NCBI GenBank assembly: GCA_022478985.1
Contig: JAKSZP010004195.1
Location: 61,951 to 125,950 of the forward strand
From: Massospora cicadina
Taxonomy: Eukaryota; Entomophthoromycota; Entomophthoromycetes; Entomophthorales; Entomophthoraceae
Direction of reading: 5' to 3'
DNA: 64,000 bases
Of the stretch, positions 22,440-33,960 are shown in pieces. Within the stretch, counting starts at the first letter, position 1. Every line of letters starts with the position of its first letter. The notes under the pieces are model-generated. The model did no database searches. It was given only the letters and a program-made list of their open reading frames with translations, and was not told where the DNA came from. Both the position numbers and the translations under genes were made by a program.

Positions 22440-23843
22440 CGACAGATGTGGAGGGTTCACCATTGATTGTATTATTCTTCTCAAGGATTCTGCCAGGAGT
22501 ACGGCTTATACACGTCTTGGCGGAGCCCCATGTCCACATTATTGGGATCTCTACCTTGGCTTGAGGCCAAAAGATGGCAAGGGATCTGTTGGTATAGTAA
22601 ATCCTCAGAGTGTGCCCCAGAGGTGAAACAGGGTGATACATGATGAACATCAGGGACAATTACATTTAAATTAGTGGAAGTTGAGCATCCCATCTCTACT
22701 CTGATCGACCCTTTTCCCTGTTCATATGGGACAACTGATACTGCATGGACCCTTGGTTTGGCCCGACAACTAACTGCATAATGACCTGTTTGGCCACACA
22801 AATTAACAAGCATTCGGTACTGGCACTCGTCACAGAATCACCCCAGAATGTCTAGGTCTACTATTGAACCACAGTTTATTATGAGCCAAGGATAAGCGGT
22901 TTGATCATAATAGGGACGTAGAGGACCCGTCCATGAGTTAAGTGGCTGAGGAGCGACCCACCAATTATCCCCATATTAATGGGATCCTTCATTTTGTAGA
23001 ATATCCATGGCAGATACAGGATTCTTCCGCTCCACATTGGGATCACTAAAGGTGGTGGATAAACGGCGTAAATGATGGATGATTTTGAGTAACTCCGCAT
23101 CCTCCTAAAGGGTGTACGCCATATCATTATGAAGCTTGTGGTAGGGTTTGATATCCGCCGTCATCACTATGCCAACCTCCTCATTAGATAAGACATTGTC
23201 ACCCAACAACACATGAGCCTCATTAGTGAATCGCTCTGCAAACTGTGTTAAAGACTCATTTTTTAAAGGATATTGTTAAAAAGTCCGCCTTGCGTTGTGC
23301 CATTTTCGCTTTTCCCCCAAACAGGCGTATTACAGTCTCCTTCACCTCCTTGTAAGCTACAGTACTGTCTTTAAGATAACAAGTAACTTGATCAGCACTT
23401 GAAACATCTAACGCAGATAACAATAGTTTAGCTTTTCATTGATCAGAAGCCCCCTCTATGGCAAACTCAAACCGCTTGAAGAACCCATGTATATTACCAT
23501 CACGGTTAAAATGAGGGCAGCCTGTCACTGCAGCTTTTTTAACAACTTTATCTAATAATTTATACTCCACACAGTCTAGCCGCTCCGTTGTGCTGCTCAA
23601 GAGATTGGAAAGTTGGTTGGCATGGTCACCTACCAGAAGTAGTTAGCGGAAGGCAGGGTTGAGCTGCTCAGTAATATTCTTATTCTCATGAAACAACACT
23701 TTTTGCGCCTGAAGTAAGGTATCCAAAACAAGCTTTAGTTCCCCATAGTGAGTTATTTCAACCACCGGGGGTAGTACCCCATCAAAGCGAGCTGGTTGCG
23801 CCATAGGTACCATTGATGAAGTTGTAATTAGTTGATCAATGGG
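22440..23843 (-). pseudogene. gag: Element D gag
   Basis: The region between protease and primer-binding site. At 22813-22760 the frame holds C-G-Q-T-G-H-Y-A-V-S-C, the distal part of a CCHC knuckle whose first Cys is lost. Upstream frames include a conserved capsid-like segment around 23120-23330 (N-E-A-H-V-L-L-G-D-N reading) and an N-terminal frame 23999-23643, which runs out of the LTR and includes L-V-L-D-T-L-L-Q-A-Q-K-V-L-F. Several stops are present. Confidence 0.75.
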
Positions 23844-23844
23844 C

Positions 23845-23862
23845 CCCCTGTAGTGAGCACCA
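23845..23862 (-). promoter_or_regulatory. Primer-binding site of element D
   Basis: The minus strand reads TGGTGCTCACTACAGGGG, one base inside the 5' LTR. It is identical in all 18 positions to the sites of E (35938-35955) and H (58881-58898). Confidence 0.85.
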
Positions 23863-23863
23863 C

Positions 23864-24385
23864 TGTTAACTTTTTGGTAGATATGGCCTATTTCCGCTGA
23901 ACAAATTGCACAGAGTTTAGCCAACTGATCAACAGCCAAATGATATGGAGATCTTTGACCTCGAATAAATGTAATATTATATATAAAAATATGAGGCAAT
24001 CGCCCTGATGTCGCTAGTATTTATTTTAATATAATCTAACTGCAGACCCTCTCTTCAACCATTCCCTTCTTCTTCCTACTCACTTCTTCTTTTCTTCCAC
24101 TCAAAAAAACCTCCTTCCTTCTCTCTATCATTTAACCTTTAACCCTCTGTATTCCTCAACGGATTTGACAGATTTGGCTTATTTATTCTCAATTCTCTAT
24201 TTATGTAGAATTTTTTTCAACCCTCAAGCTTCAACGGAATTTTCTCAATTACTTGACCCTAATTGATTTGATCAATTCCCCTCACATTGCTATAACCTAT
24301 GACTCGCCCTCAAAGCTTACTTTGCATTCAATTAACAATTCACTGGAACACCAGCTTAACACCCAGTCATATTGAAATCTTAACA
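23864..24385 (-). repeat. 5' LTR of element D
   Basis: It starts tgttaactttttggtag and ends tcttaaca, followed by the target duplication gcctg. It matches 18267-18792 with scattered substitutions and small indels. Confidence 0.94.
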
Positions 24386-24390
24386 GCCTG

Positions 24391-24733
24391 GAATGCTTTT
24401 TGCATGTCAGATAAGCATCCAAGACTTTGATGACGGCCTCCATGATTCCCTCCCAAAAGTAGGTTTCTTTTACCCACTCATAGGTTTTCTGCACACCGCT
24501 ATGCTCTAGGAGGGCATGAGACTCCATAATGACATGTGCTCTCTCTGAGGGTCAGAGGAAGGGTAACCAGTTCACCCCTACTTTCTTATAAAAATTCCCA
24601 ATATCCATCTTTGTGTTACAATATTGTTGAGCTTGTATCTTCTGGATTAGTTTGTCCCCATCCTCCCAAGTATCAGGGGTCATTAGGAGATCATGTAACC
24701 GTTCTGCTTCATTATAATCTAAGTGAAGGATGG
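24391..24733 (-). pseudogene. pol: Element E integrase N-terminus and RH-IN linker
   Basis: Frame 24527-24391 contains H-A-L-L-E-H-S-G-V-Q-K-T, then Y-F-W-E-G-I, then C-K-K-H, which is the integrase HHCC zinc-binding domain with the last Cys replaced by His. It ends precisely at the D target duplication, and the core continues at 18261. 24528-24733 is linker, cut by F at 24738. Confidence 0.82.
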
Positions 24734-24738
24734 GCAGC

Positions 24739-25884
24739 TGTAAAAATTTATAGATATTCTTATTATTCTCAGTTAATAGCCTCTAAATGTTTTAATTGCA
24801 CAGATTTGGGGTGTGTGCAATTCTCTGCATAGTATGATAGTAGTTGATACAATCGTTGATAATAGTATAGCGACTATTATCCATAGTTGAATTGAAATAT
24901 TAGATTTTGATTAACGCTCAGCCAGTATTTCCTCTCATGATAATTATGATGTCCTGTGTAGTGATTTGTTCTCTCAACCTCATTAATCAATATTTATTCA
25001 GATCCCTGTTTATGGTTTCTCTGTGACCTACAGTTGGCAGCAATCCCAGATTCAATTCAGCTTTTCTCTGGATCCCCACTCAGATCCTTACTATTTATCT
25101 TAAAGAGTCTCCCAATTATTGCACACAGTAATAACATCCTTGAGAAGAAAAAACACTTTTTTTTGGATTCTGATAAAGTTTACTAAGCTAATACATTAGT
25201 AATAAAGATCTGATAATTTATTATTTGGTAATTTAGGATATTTTATAAGTAACTTCTTTAGGGATTTATAGTAGGGAATTTAGCGCTCAAATCTCAGTTG
25301 GCACAACCTCAATGAAACGGCAGCTATTGCCATTGACTCACCCATCCTCATCTCAGCAGTAATGGTCTTCCCCATCCTGGCTAGGATTCCATTATTAGAC
25401 ATCCTCAAGACCTAAAATTGGAAAGAAACAGAAAATGTGTCCCTAACAATTTCCTCTTAATCCAAGCAAACCAACCGTATTTGGCAAGCGACCTGCTTAG
25501 GTAATGGGACTTGTTACCCATTAAAGCAGGTCGCAAACCAACTTATCAATTCATTAGTTGCAGGTGGCATCATTCACCTCGCAACTTAATCCTTACATTC
25601 CTGACTAGTCGATGATGAAACCTACCAATCCTAATTGGTACACCTGATAGTTAATCAACTATCAGATGCCCCTATTTTGTCAGCAACTCTGCCCAATGAG
25701 ATCTTGGGCATTTATCTGGATCAATCCCTGACAGATCCAACCAGCTGAATAACCTAAAATTCCCTGAACGTAGTTACCCCAAAATCAGGGTCAACCAATA
25801 TCCAATTCACTTTGCATTAAGGAATTATCTCCTAGCGATCCCTGGTAATATAGTTGGCTGGTAATATGGGCAAAAATCCCGACA
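24739..25884 (-). repeat. 3' LTR of element F
   Basis: It starts tgtaaaaatttatagat and ends aatcccgaca. It is more similar to 31064-32211 than to the B LTRs, for example in sharing gatccccact-agatcctta and the tggattctg(a/g)taaagtttac segment. The stem-loop at 25490-25532 is intact. Confidence 0.88.
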
Positions 25885-26423
25885 CATCACCCCCTCTTGC
25901 CTACTTTTCCAGCAAGAAAGACCGTGGCAGGAGAATACCGCTTTGGACACACAGTGAAAGTTTTTTTTTGTTTAAGTGGAGTAGGATCATCAGTACTCAA
26001 TGCTGCCTGGGACAACCATTGGCATGCAGCTCTCTTCCTCTTCTTCCTTACTACCACCTACTCAGAGTGCAGTCTCCATGACCTTTTGTCATGCCAGGCT
26101 GATCGATTTACTCAAGACAATATCAACCCTGGGATCCAGTTTTCCCCCCATCAGGGCATATGTTCTGCTGCCTTATTCAGGATTCTTGTTCTGGCATCTT
26201 TGATTTCCTGATTTTCCCCTTGTCCTCAACAGGAAATCTTGCTATCAATGTTTTTGCAGCCCAATTAAGAATGTTCATTTATGTTCGCCCTTGTTAATTT
26301 CTCTTCATAACCCTTTGGCTAATATCATTCTTAATTCTTTTCTGGAGAGCTTATCCCATTAACTTTGAGAATAAGTTTTCCAAAAATGGAGCTTAATTAA
26401 TTTCAGAGTGCATAATGTCAACT
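25885..26423. other. Spacer between the F 3' LTR and the antisense ORF
   Basis: It is homologous to 5368-5910 of B: shared blocks include ctcagagtgcagtc-catgacc, gatttactca-gacaatat and ttcaggattctt. It begins with the worn polypurine tract. It holds no convincing ORF and probably serves as the upstream region of the antisense gene. Confidence 0.6.
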
Positions 26424-26462
26424 ATCATATAACTCTGACATCCACCCTCTCATCCAGCTCAT

Positions 26463-27631
26463 ATGTCTAATTCTGAGTTGCGGTACCAACAGCTGTTCAA
26501 TAGTTTGTCTGATAAAGATGCTCAGCTCTTCCAATTGATGAGTCAATATGTGCGATGAAACCTTTTTTTGGTCTTTCCAGGACTCATACTCCTAGTCAAG
26601 TACCAGTGTCTAGTCCTTTCATGGAATTACTGGATATGGTTCCCATTCCTGCTAAAATCAGGGTTTCAATTGCCTTAAATGACTAATGGCCAATCCTTCC
26701 TCTGTCATAGATTCCAGAGTTAGATTTGAGACTTTTCTGAATTTAGCTCCTTTCACAGATACTCCTAATATCATTGTCAAACCTCCTGAAGTAGTGCCTT
26801 TTGCTTTCAATTGTTCATTCCTCAACAAATCAGACTTGTATCTGAAATTCCTCTTCTGACTCAGTCAATATTACAAGCCAGATGTCTTGGCCACCGAACT
26901 CACCATCAGAAACAGTGTAAGTTAAAACTCACCTATGTAGAATTAAGGGCCCAAGTCACTGAGACTTTGTCCATTGCTCTGAATTCTTTTTGATCATGAA
27001 AACATCCTAGATCGAGATATTGCAGCCTATGCTTTTTCACTTTGCTGGCCAAGAACATCGAAGTTGGGCCACAAAGCTTCCAGCCTTTCCTGATTTTCCA
27101 TCACCCTTTCTGCATCACCTTCCAAGAAGCTCATAGTCGTTGCTTGCAGGATGCCATTCGCTCCTTGCATGCACTATATCATTTCTGGCACATCCCATAG
27201 GTATCTTCCACTGATGGCTTTGATAGGTGGAATGATTTGGAAACCCCCATTCAGTATCCCTTGCTTGTTGCCAGCTACTATGTCCAATGTTCTTGATGAA
27301 GCCAATTGGCAAGCGCTGAAGACCAATCTTCTGGCTCCAGTGCTATATCAGGATTACTAAGGGTTATTTGCCAACTGCCTCTTCTTGTACTATTGCTTTC
27401 CTCCCTGCTCAGGGGTATCACGTTTGACTTCTTCTGACATTTCAATTTCCCTTCCCCATGTCGCTTTCTCACAGGGATCTGCATCTGATCAACAAACTTA
27501 ATTTTTGTGTAGGTCTAGCCTTCACTGGCGTCTGATCTCACATATTTTGACAGGTTATCTACTCCTACTGTGATCCATCCTCCCTCCCCAAAGAGGTGAC
27601 ATAGGTGGAATCATCCCCATATCAAGGATAA
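26463..27631 (+). pseudogene. Extra antisense ORF of element F
   Basis: The ATG at 26463 opens M-S-N-S-E-L-R-Y-Q-Q-L, matching the start of the B copy. Matching segments continue (F-I-P-Q-Q-I-R, A-Q-V-T-E-T-L-S-I-A-L-N, then W-Q-A-L-K-T-N-L) and the end is P-S-S-L-P-K-E-V-T before a stop at 27629-27631. The frame is broken by several stops and indels but the overall length (about 390 codons) equals the B copy. A TATA-like sequence lies about 30 bp upstream. No domain is recognised. Confidence 0.65.
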
Positions 27632-27892
27632 CCAATAAAAAGTAAAAATTATAAAAGTATATCAGTTTTTCTATGCGATTTTAATATTTTTTATTTATTT
27701 TTATCAATCTTTTATTTTTTTACTTTTTTCAATGGGACTTGACCTTGTTTCAGTTCAACAGTCCACCTTTTTATTATTCCTCAAACTGGATCCTAGGTAT
27801 GCCTAGACATATCAGTTTTCTATGGTTCTGAGGTCTTACTTTTTAAGACTTAACCATCTAGATTGGTTCAGAGATCCTTTTTTCAGACTTGC
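27632..27892. repeat. F spacer with degenerate ggttc-gaggtc repeats
   Basis: It is homologous to 7107-7400 of B, including AT-rich tttatttttatc sequence and repeat units ending in taaccatctagattggttca. It stops at the solo LTR target site. Confidence 0.5.
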
Positions 27893-29043
27893 TGTAAAAA
27901 ATTACTTAAGGGTTTATTATTGGTCATCAACCCAGTAACCTTTTTACTGCACAGGTTCAGTTTCCTCGTGCACTCCACGTTGTATAGAATATATTATCCT
28001 ATAATAGTATGGAGACTCTTATCCGTAGTTGAGTTCAAACTATTATTTGGCCTAACATTTCAGCCAATATTTCCAATTAAATACTTGACAAGTCATACTA
28101 GTATGGATTTGATCCCTATATTACTGTCTACTCGATCTTTGTCTAAATCTCCTGATGACAGTATCTTTTGGCCCAACACACAGTTGGCAGCTATCCCTGA
28201 TTTGTGGTTCCCTTTGTCTCTAGATCCCATTCAGATCTTTACTCTTCTCTCTGAGAGTCTTCCAATTATTGACTTCTGCAATAATATCCATGAGATGGAA
28301 CAACACAATAGAAGCTGATAGTCTAATTATAACCAAATCTACAATATTACTAATACTAATAATAATAAAATTGGCAATTGTACTTTGGTAATGATAATGT
28401 TTTTATTATAGTGAATCCTAGGGAATTATATAGTAGGGGATTTGGCCGTCTAACCCTCAGTTGACACCTCTTCTCTGAAACTAGCAGCCGTTGCCATTGA
28501 ATCACCCTTCCTCGTCTCAGCAGCAATGGTCTTCCCCATCCTGGCTAGGATTCCGTCATTAGACATCCCTGAGACCTCAAATGGAAAGAGTCAGAAATGT
28601 GTCCCTAACATTTTCCTCTTGATCTAAGAAAACCAACCATAATTGGCTAGCGACCTGCTTAGTTAATGGGACTTTTTACCCATTATGGCAGGTCACTTCA
28701 CCAACCGATTGATTCACTAGTTGCAAGCGGCTTACTCACCTTGAAACTCACTATTCATTCCTAATAAGTCAGTGATGAAACCCAACCAATCTTAATCAGT
28801 ACACCTGATAATTAATCACTATGAGATGCCCCTATTTCATTGGCCACTCCACCCGATGAGATATTAGGTATTCATCTGGATTAATCCCTGATGGATACAA
28901 CCAGGCAAATATCCCAAAATCCTCCAAACATAGTTCATCCAAAATTTGGGCCAACCTATTTCCAATTCACTTTGCTTTAAGAATTTTCCATTAGCGACAC
29001 CAGGTAATCTAGCAGGCTGGGAATATGGGCAAAAATCCCAACA
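27893..29043 (-). repeat. Solo B-type LTR inside F
   Basis: This 1151-bp LTR starts tgtaaaaaattactt and ends gcaaaaatcccaaca, with no internal region. The duplication is cttgc (27888-27892) and tttgc (29044-29048). The flanking F sequence rejoins across it, matching B at about 7370-7440 (gacttg-ctcaaatcattagga). LTR-LTR recombination of a B-family insertion explains it. Confidence 0.92.
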
Positions 29044-29048
29044 TTTGC

Positions 29049-29990
29049 TCAAATCATTAGGAAAAAACCAGCTTAATGGTTCAGCGGTCTTTTGGGAACT
29101 CTTTTTTATTATTTTTTCCTCAATCCATTGCTTTAAATACTTATTATAGATTAGATTTACTATTCTTTAATCCAAGAGGTTCTAGATGGAGTAAGCGTCC
29201 ATTGCCATCTTGGCAATATTCTCAAATAGACCTGACCACAATAAATCAAATCTGTTATTCCTCCTATAACCATGCATATCACAATAGGCAACCTTTTCGC
29301 CTATTCAGTATTCTGATAAGGCTAGTTGGTTCTTATTGTCCATCATTCTCACTCATATCCTTTTCTTCAAAGTAGTATCAAATGCTTGTGATTACATTTT
29401 GATAAGGAAATTTATCAATCAGTTCAGGTACTGCTTGGCACTCATCCCCAATGTTATTTCCACCACCAAATGTACAATCATCAGCAACGCAGCCTTCCTC
29501 CAATATAGCAACTCAAACGCGTTTTTCACATCATCATATGATGACTGATATTGTAGGCGAATGTCACCAAACTTAGGTACATTTACCATGCAGAAATTCT
29601 TCCTATGACCAGCTTCCTCATAGTTGCATCCATCGTTCCATTAACTTGTTCCACCAGGCCATTCATCTCCGGCTGGTAGGGTACAGGCATGACTCCTTGT
29701 ATACCCGTTATCTCATTTAATTGCAGGATCACATGAGATGTAAAATTTGTCCCATTGTTTCTCAGCAGGACCTGCATGCATCCATGTTGTTATACTACTT
29801 GCAATCTAAGATGAACTTCACAGTACTGGTAGCGTCTACTTTTTTAGGGTCTTCATCTTTACCAATTTTGTCGCATGATCAATTACAACTATTATATACT
29901 TGACTCCACCTGTGCTCATCGTGAGTGGTCCCATCACATTGATGGACACCATATGCCAAGAAAATTAGGGGCGGACCAGTCAGTATCCAG
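29049..29990 (-). pseudogene. pol: Element F integrase
   Basis: Minus-strand frame 29777-29583 reads R-N-N-G-T-N-F-T-S-H and, 35 residues after the position of the second catalytic Asp, N-G-L-V-E-Q-V-N-G-T. The catalytic Asp is changed to Asn (a single G-to-A change) while the Glu remains. The C-terminal region (A-Y-N-I-S-S-Y-like, then L-L-Y-W-R-K) is legible around 29480-29560. The first Asp is in the broken segment near 29940. Confidence 0.8.
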
Positions 29991-30635
29991 TTGTATTCTT
30001 ATGTGGCTTAAACAACTGGCACTCAACACAGCAAGCTGGATAATCAGACATCACACTTTATGGATTGACTCCCAGTTATAGTACTGGCAGGTATGGCCAG
30101 TCATTTTTCTCAGGCCTCCATGCCCAACAAACTTACTAGCAGCTTGACGATAGCCACTCATTCCAACAGCTTTGGGAATATTAATTACTTCCCATTTATC
30201 ATCTTGAAAATTTGTCCATCCATGGTCTTGGTGTTTTCCATCACTTTTCAAAGTGCACCTAGGATTACTTGGGGCTCATTCTCAATTTCTCTGATAACCA
30301 TTCTCTGGAATAACTTATCCACTTGCTGGTATACCATCTGGACCATTGGTAACCATGATAAGCCAACCGCATTCTGATGAGAACTCCCGCTCTGTGGATA
30401 ATTTAGTAATTGTAACCCTATAACTCCAATGCCCATCAGGCTAATCCTTCTGGTTCTCGCAAATTGTGAAGCAAACACAACAAAGAGTGATCTGTCACCA
30501 CTTTGAAGTGTGTTTTATGGATTACATCCAAAACTGTTTACAGGTGTAAATGACCGCAAGGCATTCACACTCAGTTACAGTGTAGTTCCTCTCCGCAGCT
30601 GGGAGTGTCCAGTTCATATGCCACCAGTTGTTTGT
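29991..30635 (-). pseudogene. pol: Element F RNase H remnant
   Basis: The segment corresponds to B 8431-8945. Legible parts are the V-V-T-D-H-S-L-F region near 30480-30510 and the frame 30478-30248 with Q-L-L-N-Y-P-Q-S. It ends abruptly at the internal deletion junction near 30635, losing the RT side of the domain. Confidence 0.65.
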
Positions 30636-31017
30636 CCCTGATTATCATATGAGGAGCTCTTTCTTCAGCATTGGTCACCGCATATGGCTCACATTCCCAT
30701 TTGTGAGTCTTTAACTCCTTAACCTGTTTAATCATCCACTCAATATCACCACTTAATGCCCTTAAATGAATACAATCTGCTTCAAGCTCTTTTTTAGCAA
30801 TAAGACTTCTCAAAATTAAGTCCTCTTCTTTCTCCTTTAATGATGTTACTTTTTAGTAAATAAATTCCAACCTCTCAACATAATTGATCCCTTCTTCCAT
30901 ATTGGCGACTCTCTCCTCCAAGGCTAAAAATTCTCAATGATCCTCTGAGTTCAGGGCGTTATGTTTAATGGTTGCAAGCTCTGTCCATAGTTTTCTTATC
31001 TCATCTTTATATGACAT
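30636..31017 (-). pseudogene. gag: Element F gag, N-terminal remnant
   Basis: The ATG at 31017 (M-S-Y-K-D-E) matches the B gag start. It continues with a charged coiled-coil-like part and an open frame 30813-30571 (K-E-L-E-A-D-C-I-H-L-R-A-L), with W-E-C-E-P-Y where B has R-C-A-C-E-P-D. Only about 125 codons remain before the deletion junction. The capsid and zinc knuckle are lost. Confidence 0.7.
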
Positions 31018-31046
31018 CACGTTATAATTTCTTCTGCTCAAGTACA

Positions 31047-31062
31047 CCCCTGTAGTGAGCAC
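31047..31062 (-). promoter_or_regulatory. Shortened primer-binding site of element F
   Basis: Plus-strand cccctgtagtgagcac matches 16 of the 18 positions of the shared site. The two bases that would pair with the tRNA terminal CA are missing next to the LTR edge. This would impair priming in this copy. Confidence 0.65.
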
Positions 31063-31063
31063 T

Positions 31064-32211
31064 TATTATTACTTTATTATTGGTTTTCTGATTATTCTTA
31101 TCTAATAACCCCTATAAACGTATTAACTGCACAGGTTCGTTGTTGTGCAATTCTTTGCATTCTTTGATAGTAGTTGATATAATCGTTGATAATAGTATGG
31201 CGACTATTATCCATAGTTGAAATGAATTATTAGATTTTGTCTAATGCTTGGCCAGTATTTCCTCTTGAAATACTTATGATGTTCTGAATAGGGAATCGTT
31301 CCCTCATACCACTTAACTCAATCTTCACTCAGATCCCTGTTTATGGTTTCTCTGTGACACACAGTAAGCAGCAATCCCCAATTTGATTAAGCTTCTTCTC
31401 TGGATCCCCACTAAGATCCTTGCTCTTATCTTAAAGATTCTCTCAATTATTGCACACAGCAATAATATCCTTGAGAATAAAAGACACTCGAAATGGATTC
31501 TGGTAAAGTTTACTAAGCCAATATATTAGTAAAAGTGATTTGGTAATTTATAATTTGGTACTTTACAATATTTTATTATTGAATTATTTAGGGAATCTAT
31601 AGTAGGGATTTTTGCGCCCAACCCTCAGTTTGCACCTCCTTGATGAAATGGCAAGCATTGCCATTGCTCACCCATCCTCGTCTCAGCAGTATTGGTCTTC
31701 CCCATCCTGGCTAAAATTCCATTAATAGACATCCTCAAGACCTAAAATGGAAAGAGTCAGAAAACGTGTCTCTAACATTTTCCTCTCAACCCAAGTGAAC
31801 CAACCATAATTGGCTAGCGACCTGCTTAGGTAATGTGACTTTTTGCCCATTATGGCAGGTCTTGTTCTAACTGTTCAGTTTGCTAGTTGTGGGTGTCATC
31901 ACTTGCCTCGCAACATAGACCTTAATTCCCAATTGGTTGGTGATAAAACCTGACTGATCCCAATCAGTACACCTGATAGTTAATCAACTATCAGATGCCC
32001 CTATTTCGTTGGCAACTATGCCCAATGGGATCTTAAGCATTTATAAAGGTTAGTCCCCAATGAATTAACCCGGTGAAAAACTTAAAATTTCCTGAACATA
32101 GTTACCCAAAATCAGGATCAACCGATATCCAATTCACTTTGCATTGTGAAATTATCTCCTAGCGATCCCTAGTAATCTAGTTGGCTTGGATTATGGGAAA
32201 AAATTCTAACA
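31064..32211 (-). repeat. 5' LTR of element F
   Basis: It pairs with 24739-25884. The start is worn (tattattactttatt), and the end aaaaattctaaca is followed by the target duplication gtagc. The stem-loop at 31819-31861 is retained. Confidence 0.85.
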
Positions 32212-32216
32212 GTAGC

Positions 32217-32565
32217 TAAAAAACCCATCAACATTCATTTGACTTATCCCATCTTGGCGTACATTGGTCATATCAAAGCTGGAGCTTTAAACCCAGTGTG
32301 CTAACTGCCCAGTAGGATCCTTCATATTTTGTAAACCCTTTAATGAGGCGTGGTCAGCAATCACTTTTGATGAGGTCCCATATGAGAAAGGGCAGTAATA
32401 TTTAATAGCAAGCAAGATGGCCAGGCATTCCTTCTCAGTGACGCTATAGCTGCTTTCTTCCTTAGAGAGCATCTTGCTGAAATATGAAATGGGGAGATTA
32501 ACCCCATGCTCAATCATTTGAGCCAAGATAGCTTTAACTGCATAATAGGAAGCATAAGTAAACAT
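32217..32565 (-). pseudogene. pol: Element E RNase H
   Basis: The open frame 32565-32287 holds A-S-Y-Y-A-V-K-A-I-L-A-Q (D-A-S altered), then Y-S-V-T-E-K-E-C-L-A-I-L with the catalytic Glu, and V-I-A-D-H-A-S-L-K-G-L. It ends at the F insertion point, and the domain's last third would be the adjoining part of 24.5-24.73 kb. Confidence 0.85.
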
Positions 32566-33960
32566 TGTAAAGGGTTTACTGTAATCAGGGTGGCGCAGGA
32601 TTGGCTTGATGCAGCAGCTTTTTTAGTTTTTTAAAAGCAGCTTGTTGTTCCGCTCCTCAATGAAAAAGGGTGTTTTTAGTTAAAAGTCGTATGTGGAGCT
32701 CACTGAGCTGAGCGAATTTGGGGATGAATTGATGGTAGTACCCCATCATGCCCAAAATCACCTGAATATCACGGAGGATTTTGGGAGCAGGCATCTTTGA
32801 TATTGCCTAGACCTTATCTTGGAGGGTTTAAACCCATATTTAGAGATAGCGTGCCCAAGAAAAACTAACATATTTTGGAAGAATGTACATTTGGAGAGCT
32901 TTAGCTTAATGTGAGAGTCCCGCAAACGTTGGATAATTTCTTTTAAATGAGAAAGGTGCTCATTGAAGGTTCAGGAGAAGATGGTGATACGGTCAATATA
33001 TACAATCATGCAACTAAGCTTCAGATCCTGCAAGATGTGGTCCATGGCTCTAAGAGATGTGGGCTCATTGCACAACCATTGTGGAAGTTGGGTAGGCTGG
33101 AATAGACCCTCACTTCATATAATTGCACACTTTTTCTGGTCTTGTGGAGAAAGTCCATTTGCCAATATCCGCTAGCCAAGTACATGGCGGAAAAGAACTT
33201 GAACCCAAATGAAGGGCCAGAGCGTCATCATTTTGTGGGATTAATAACTGTCCTTCTTGCTGAGATTATTCAGCTTGCGGTAGTCCATAACTACTCAATG
33301 TCCACCATTCTTTTTTATAAGCAATAGTGGAGATGACCAGGGACTTTGAGAAGGCACCAGTAACCCCACGTCCAATAACTGTTTAAGCTCCGTACTAATC
33401 TGGAGCTCTTAAACTTTTGATTTCTGATAAGGCTTGTATTGAATAGGCTTGGCATCACCAACATCAATGGTGTGGCACCAGCCCCTCATATGCCCAGAGT
33501 CAGTATCAGATTTGAAGATGTCACTATTTGACTTCAGTAAGGAATGAACTTTAATAAGCTCAGCAGGAGTTAGATCATTAAAAATCTGAAAGTAGGTAAA
33601 AGCGCATATCATTTGGTCAATGGATAGTCCCATATCCATCATAGACCCAATATAATGGACTTGATGATGTCTTCAATTGGAAATAACAGGGCTTTTCCAA
33701 TCTCCTGATGCTTCTTTACAACCATGTCTTTGTTAGTGAGATTTTCCAGAAAAAGATTGATAGGTTGCTGGTAGGCAGGGTCTAGGATACCTAGCAACAC
33801 CCAAAGTTCCAAAGGGCTTATTCCACAAATTTCTTAAGTGCAGAAGGCAATTGCGGGGGATTTGCAGAGTAATTTTGTTGTCAATTACCTTTTGTTCACC
33901 CGCTTTAACTACTACCTCCTCTGACGCATACAATGACATACCCTCTGAACCATCCACGGA
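32566..33960 (-). pseudogene. pol: Element E reverse transcriptase
   Basis: Minus strand. The N-terminal frame 33642-33409 includes T-P-A-E-L-I-K-V-H-S-L-L-K-S and H-T-I-D-V-G-D-A-K-P-I. The palm lies around 33000-33250, and the catalytic box at 33000-32989 is Y-I-D-R, so the second Asp is lost. The thumb (V-I-L-G-M-M-G-Y-Y-H-Q-F reading) is near 32700-32790. Numerous stops are present. 33643-33960 is PR-RT linker with the frame 33957-33733. Confidence 0.82.

Larger units (their letters stand above)
18267..24385 (-). mobile_element. Ty3/gypsy LTR retrotransposon D inserted in integrase of E
   Basis: LTRs of 526 bp (18267-18792) and 522 bp (23864-24385) start tgttaactttttggt and end with aaatct-(c/t)(g/a)aca. 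The 5-bp duplication gcctg is exact at 18262-18266 and 24386-24390. A primer-binding site abuts the right LTR and a polypurine tract (ccagtcaagggggtaa, minus strand) abuts the left. gag, PR, RT, RH and IN follow in order on the minus strand. This is one of the better-preserved copies, with long open RT and RNase H frames and an intact Y-L-D-D. Confidence 0.95.
24739..32211 (-). mobile_element. B-family LTR element F, internally deleted, inserted in E
   Basis: LTRs at 24739-25884 and about 31064-32211 belong to a subfamily of the B LTR. The target duplication is gcagc (24734-24738) and gtagc (32212-32216), with one substitution. Contents follow B: antisense ORF, IN, partial RNase H and gag N-terminus. 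RT, PR and most of gag are absent: the sequence passes from RNase H (equivalent to B about 8945) to gag (equivalent to B about 12195) near 30635. A solo LTR interrupts it at 27893-29043. Confidence 0.9.
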
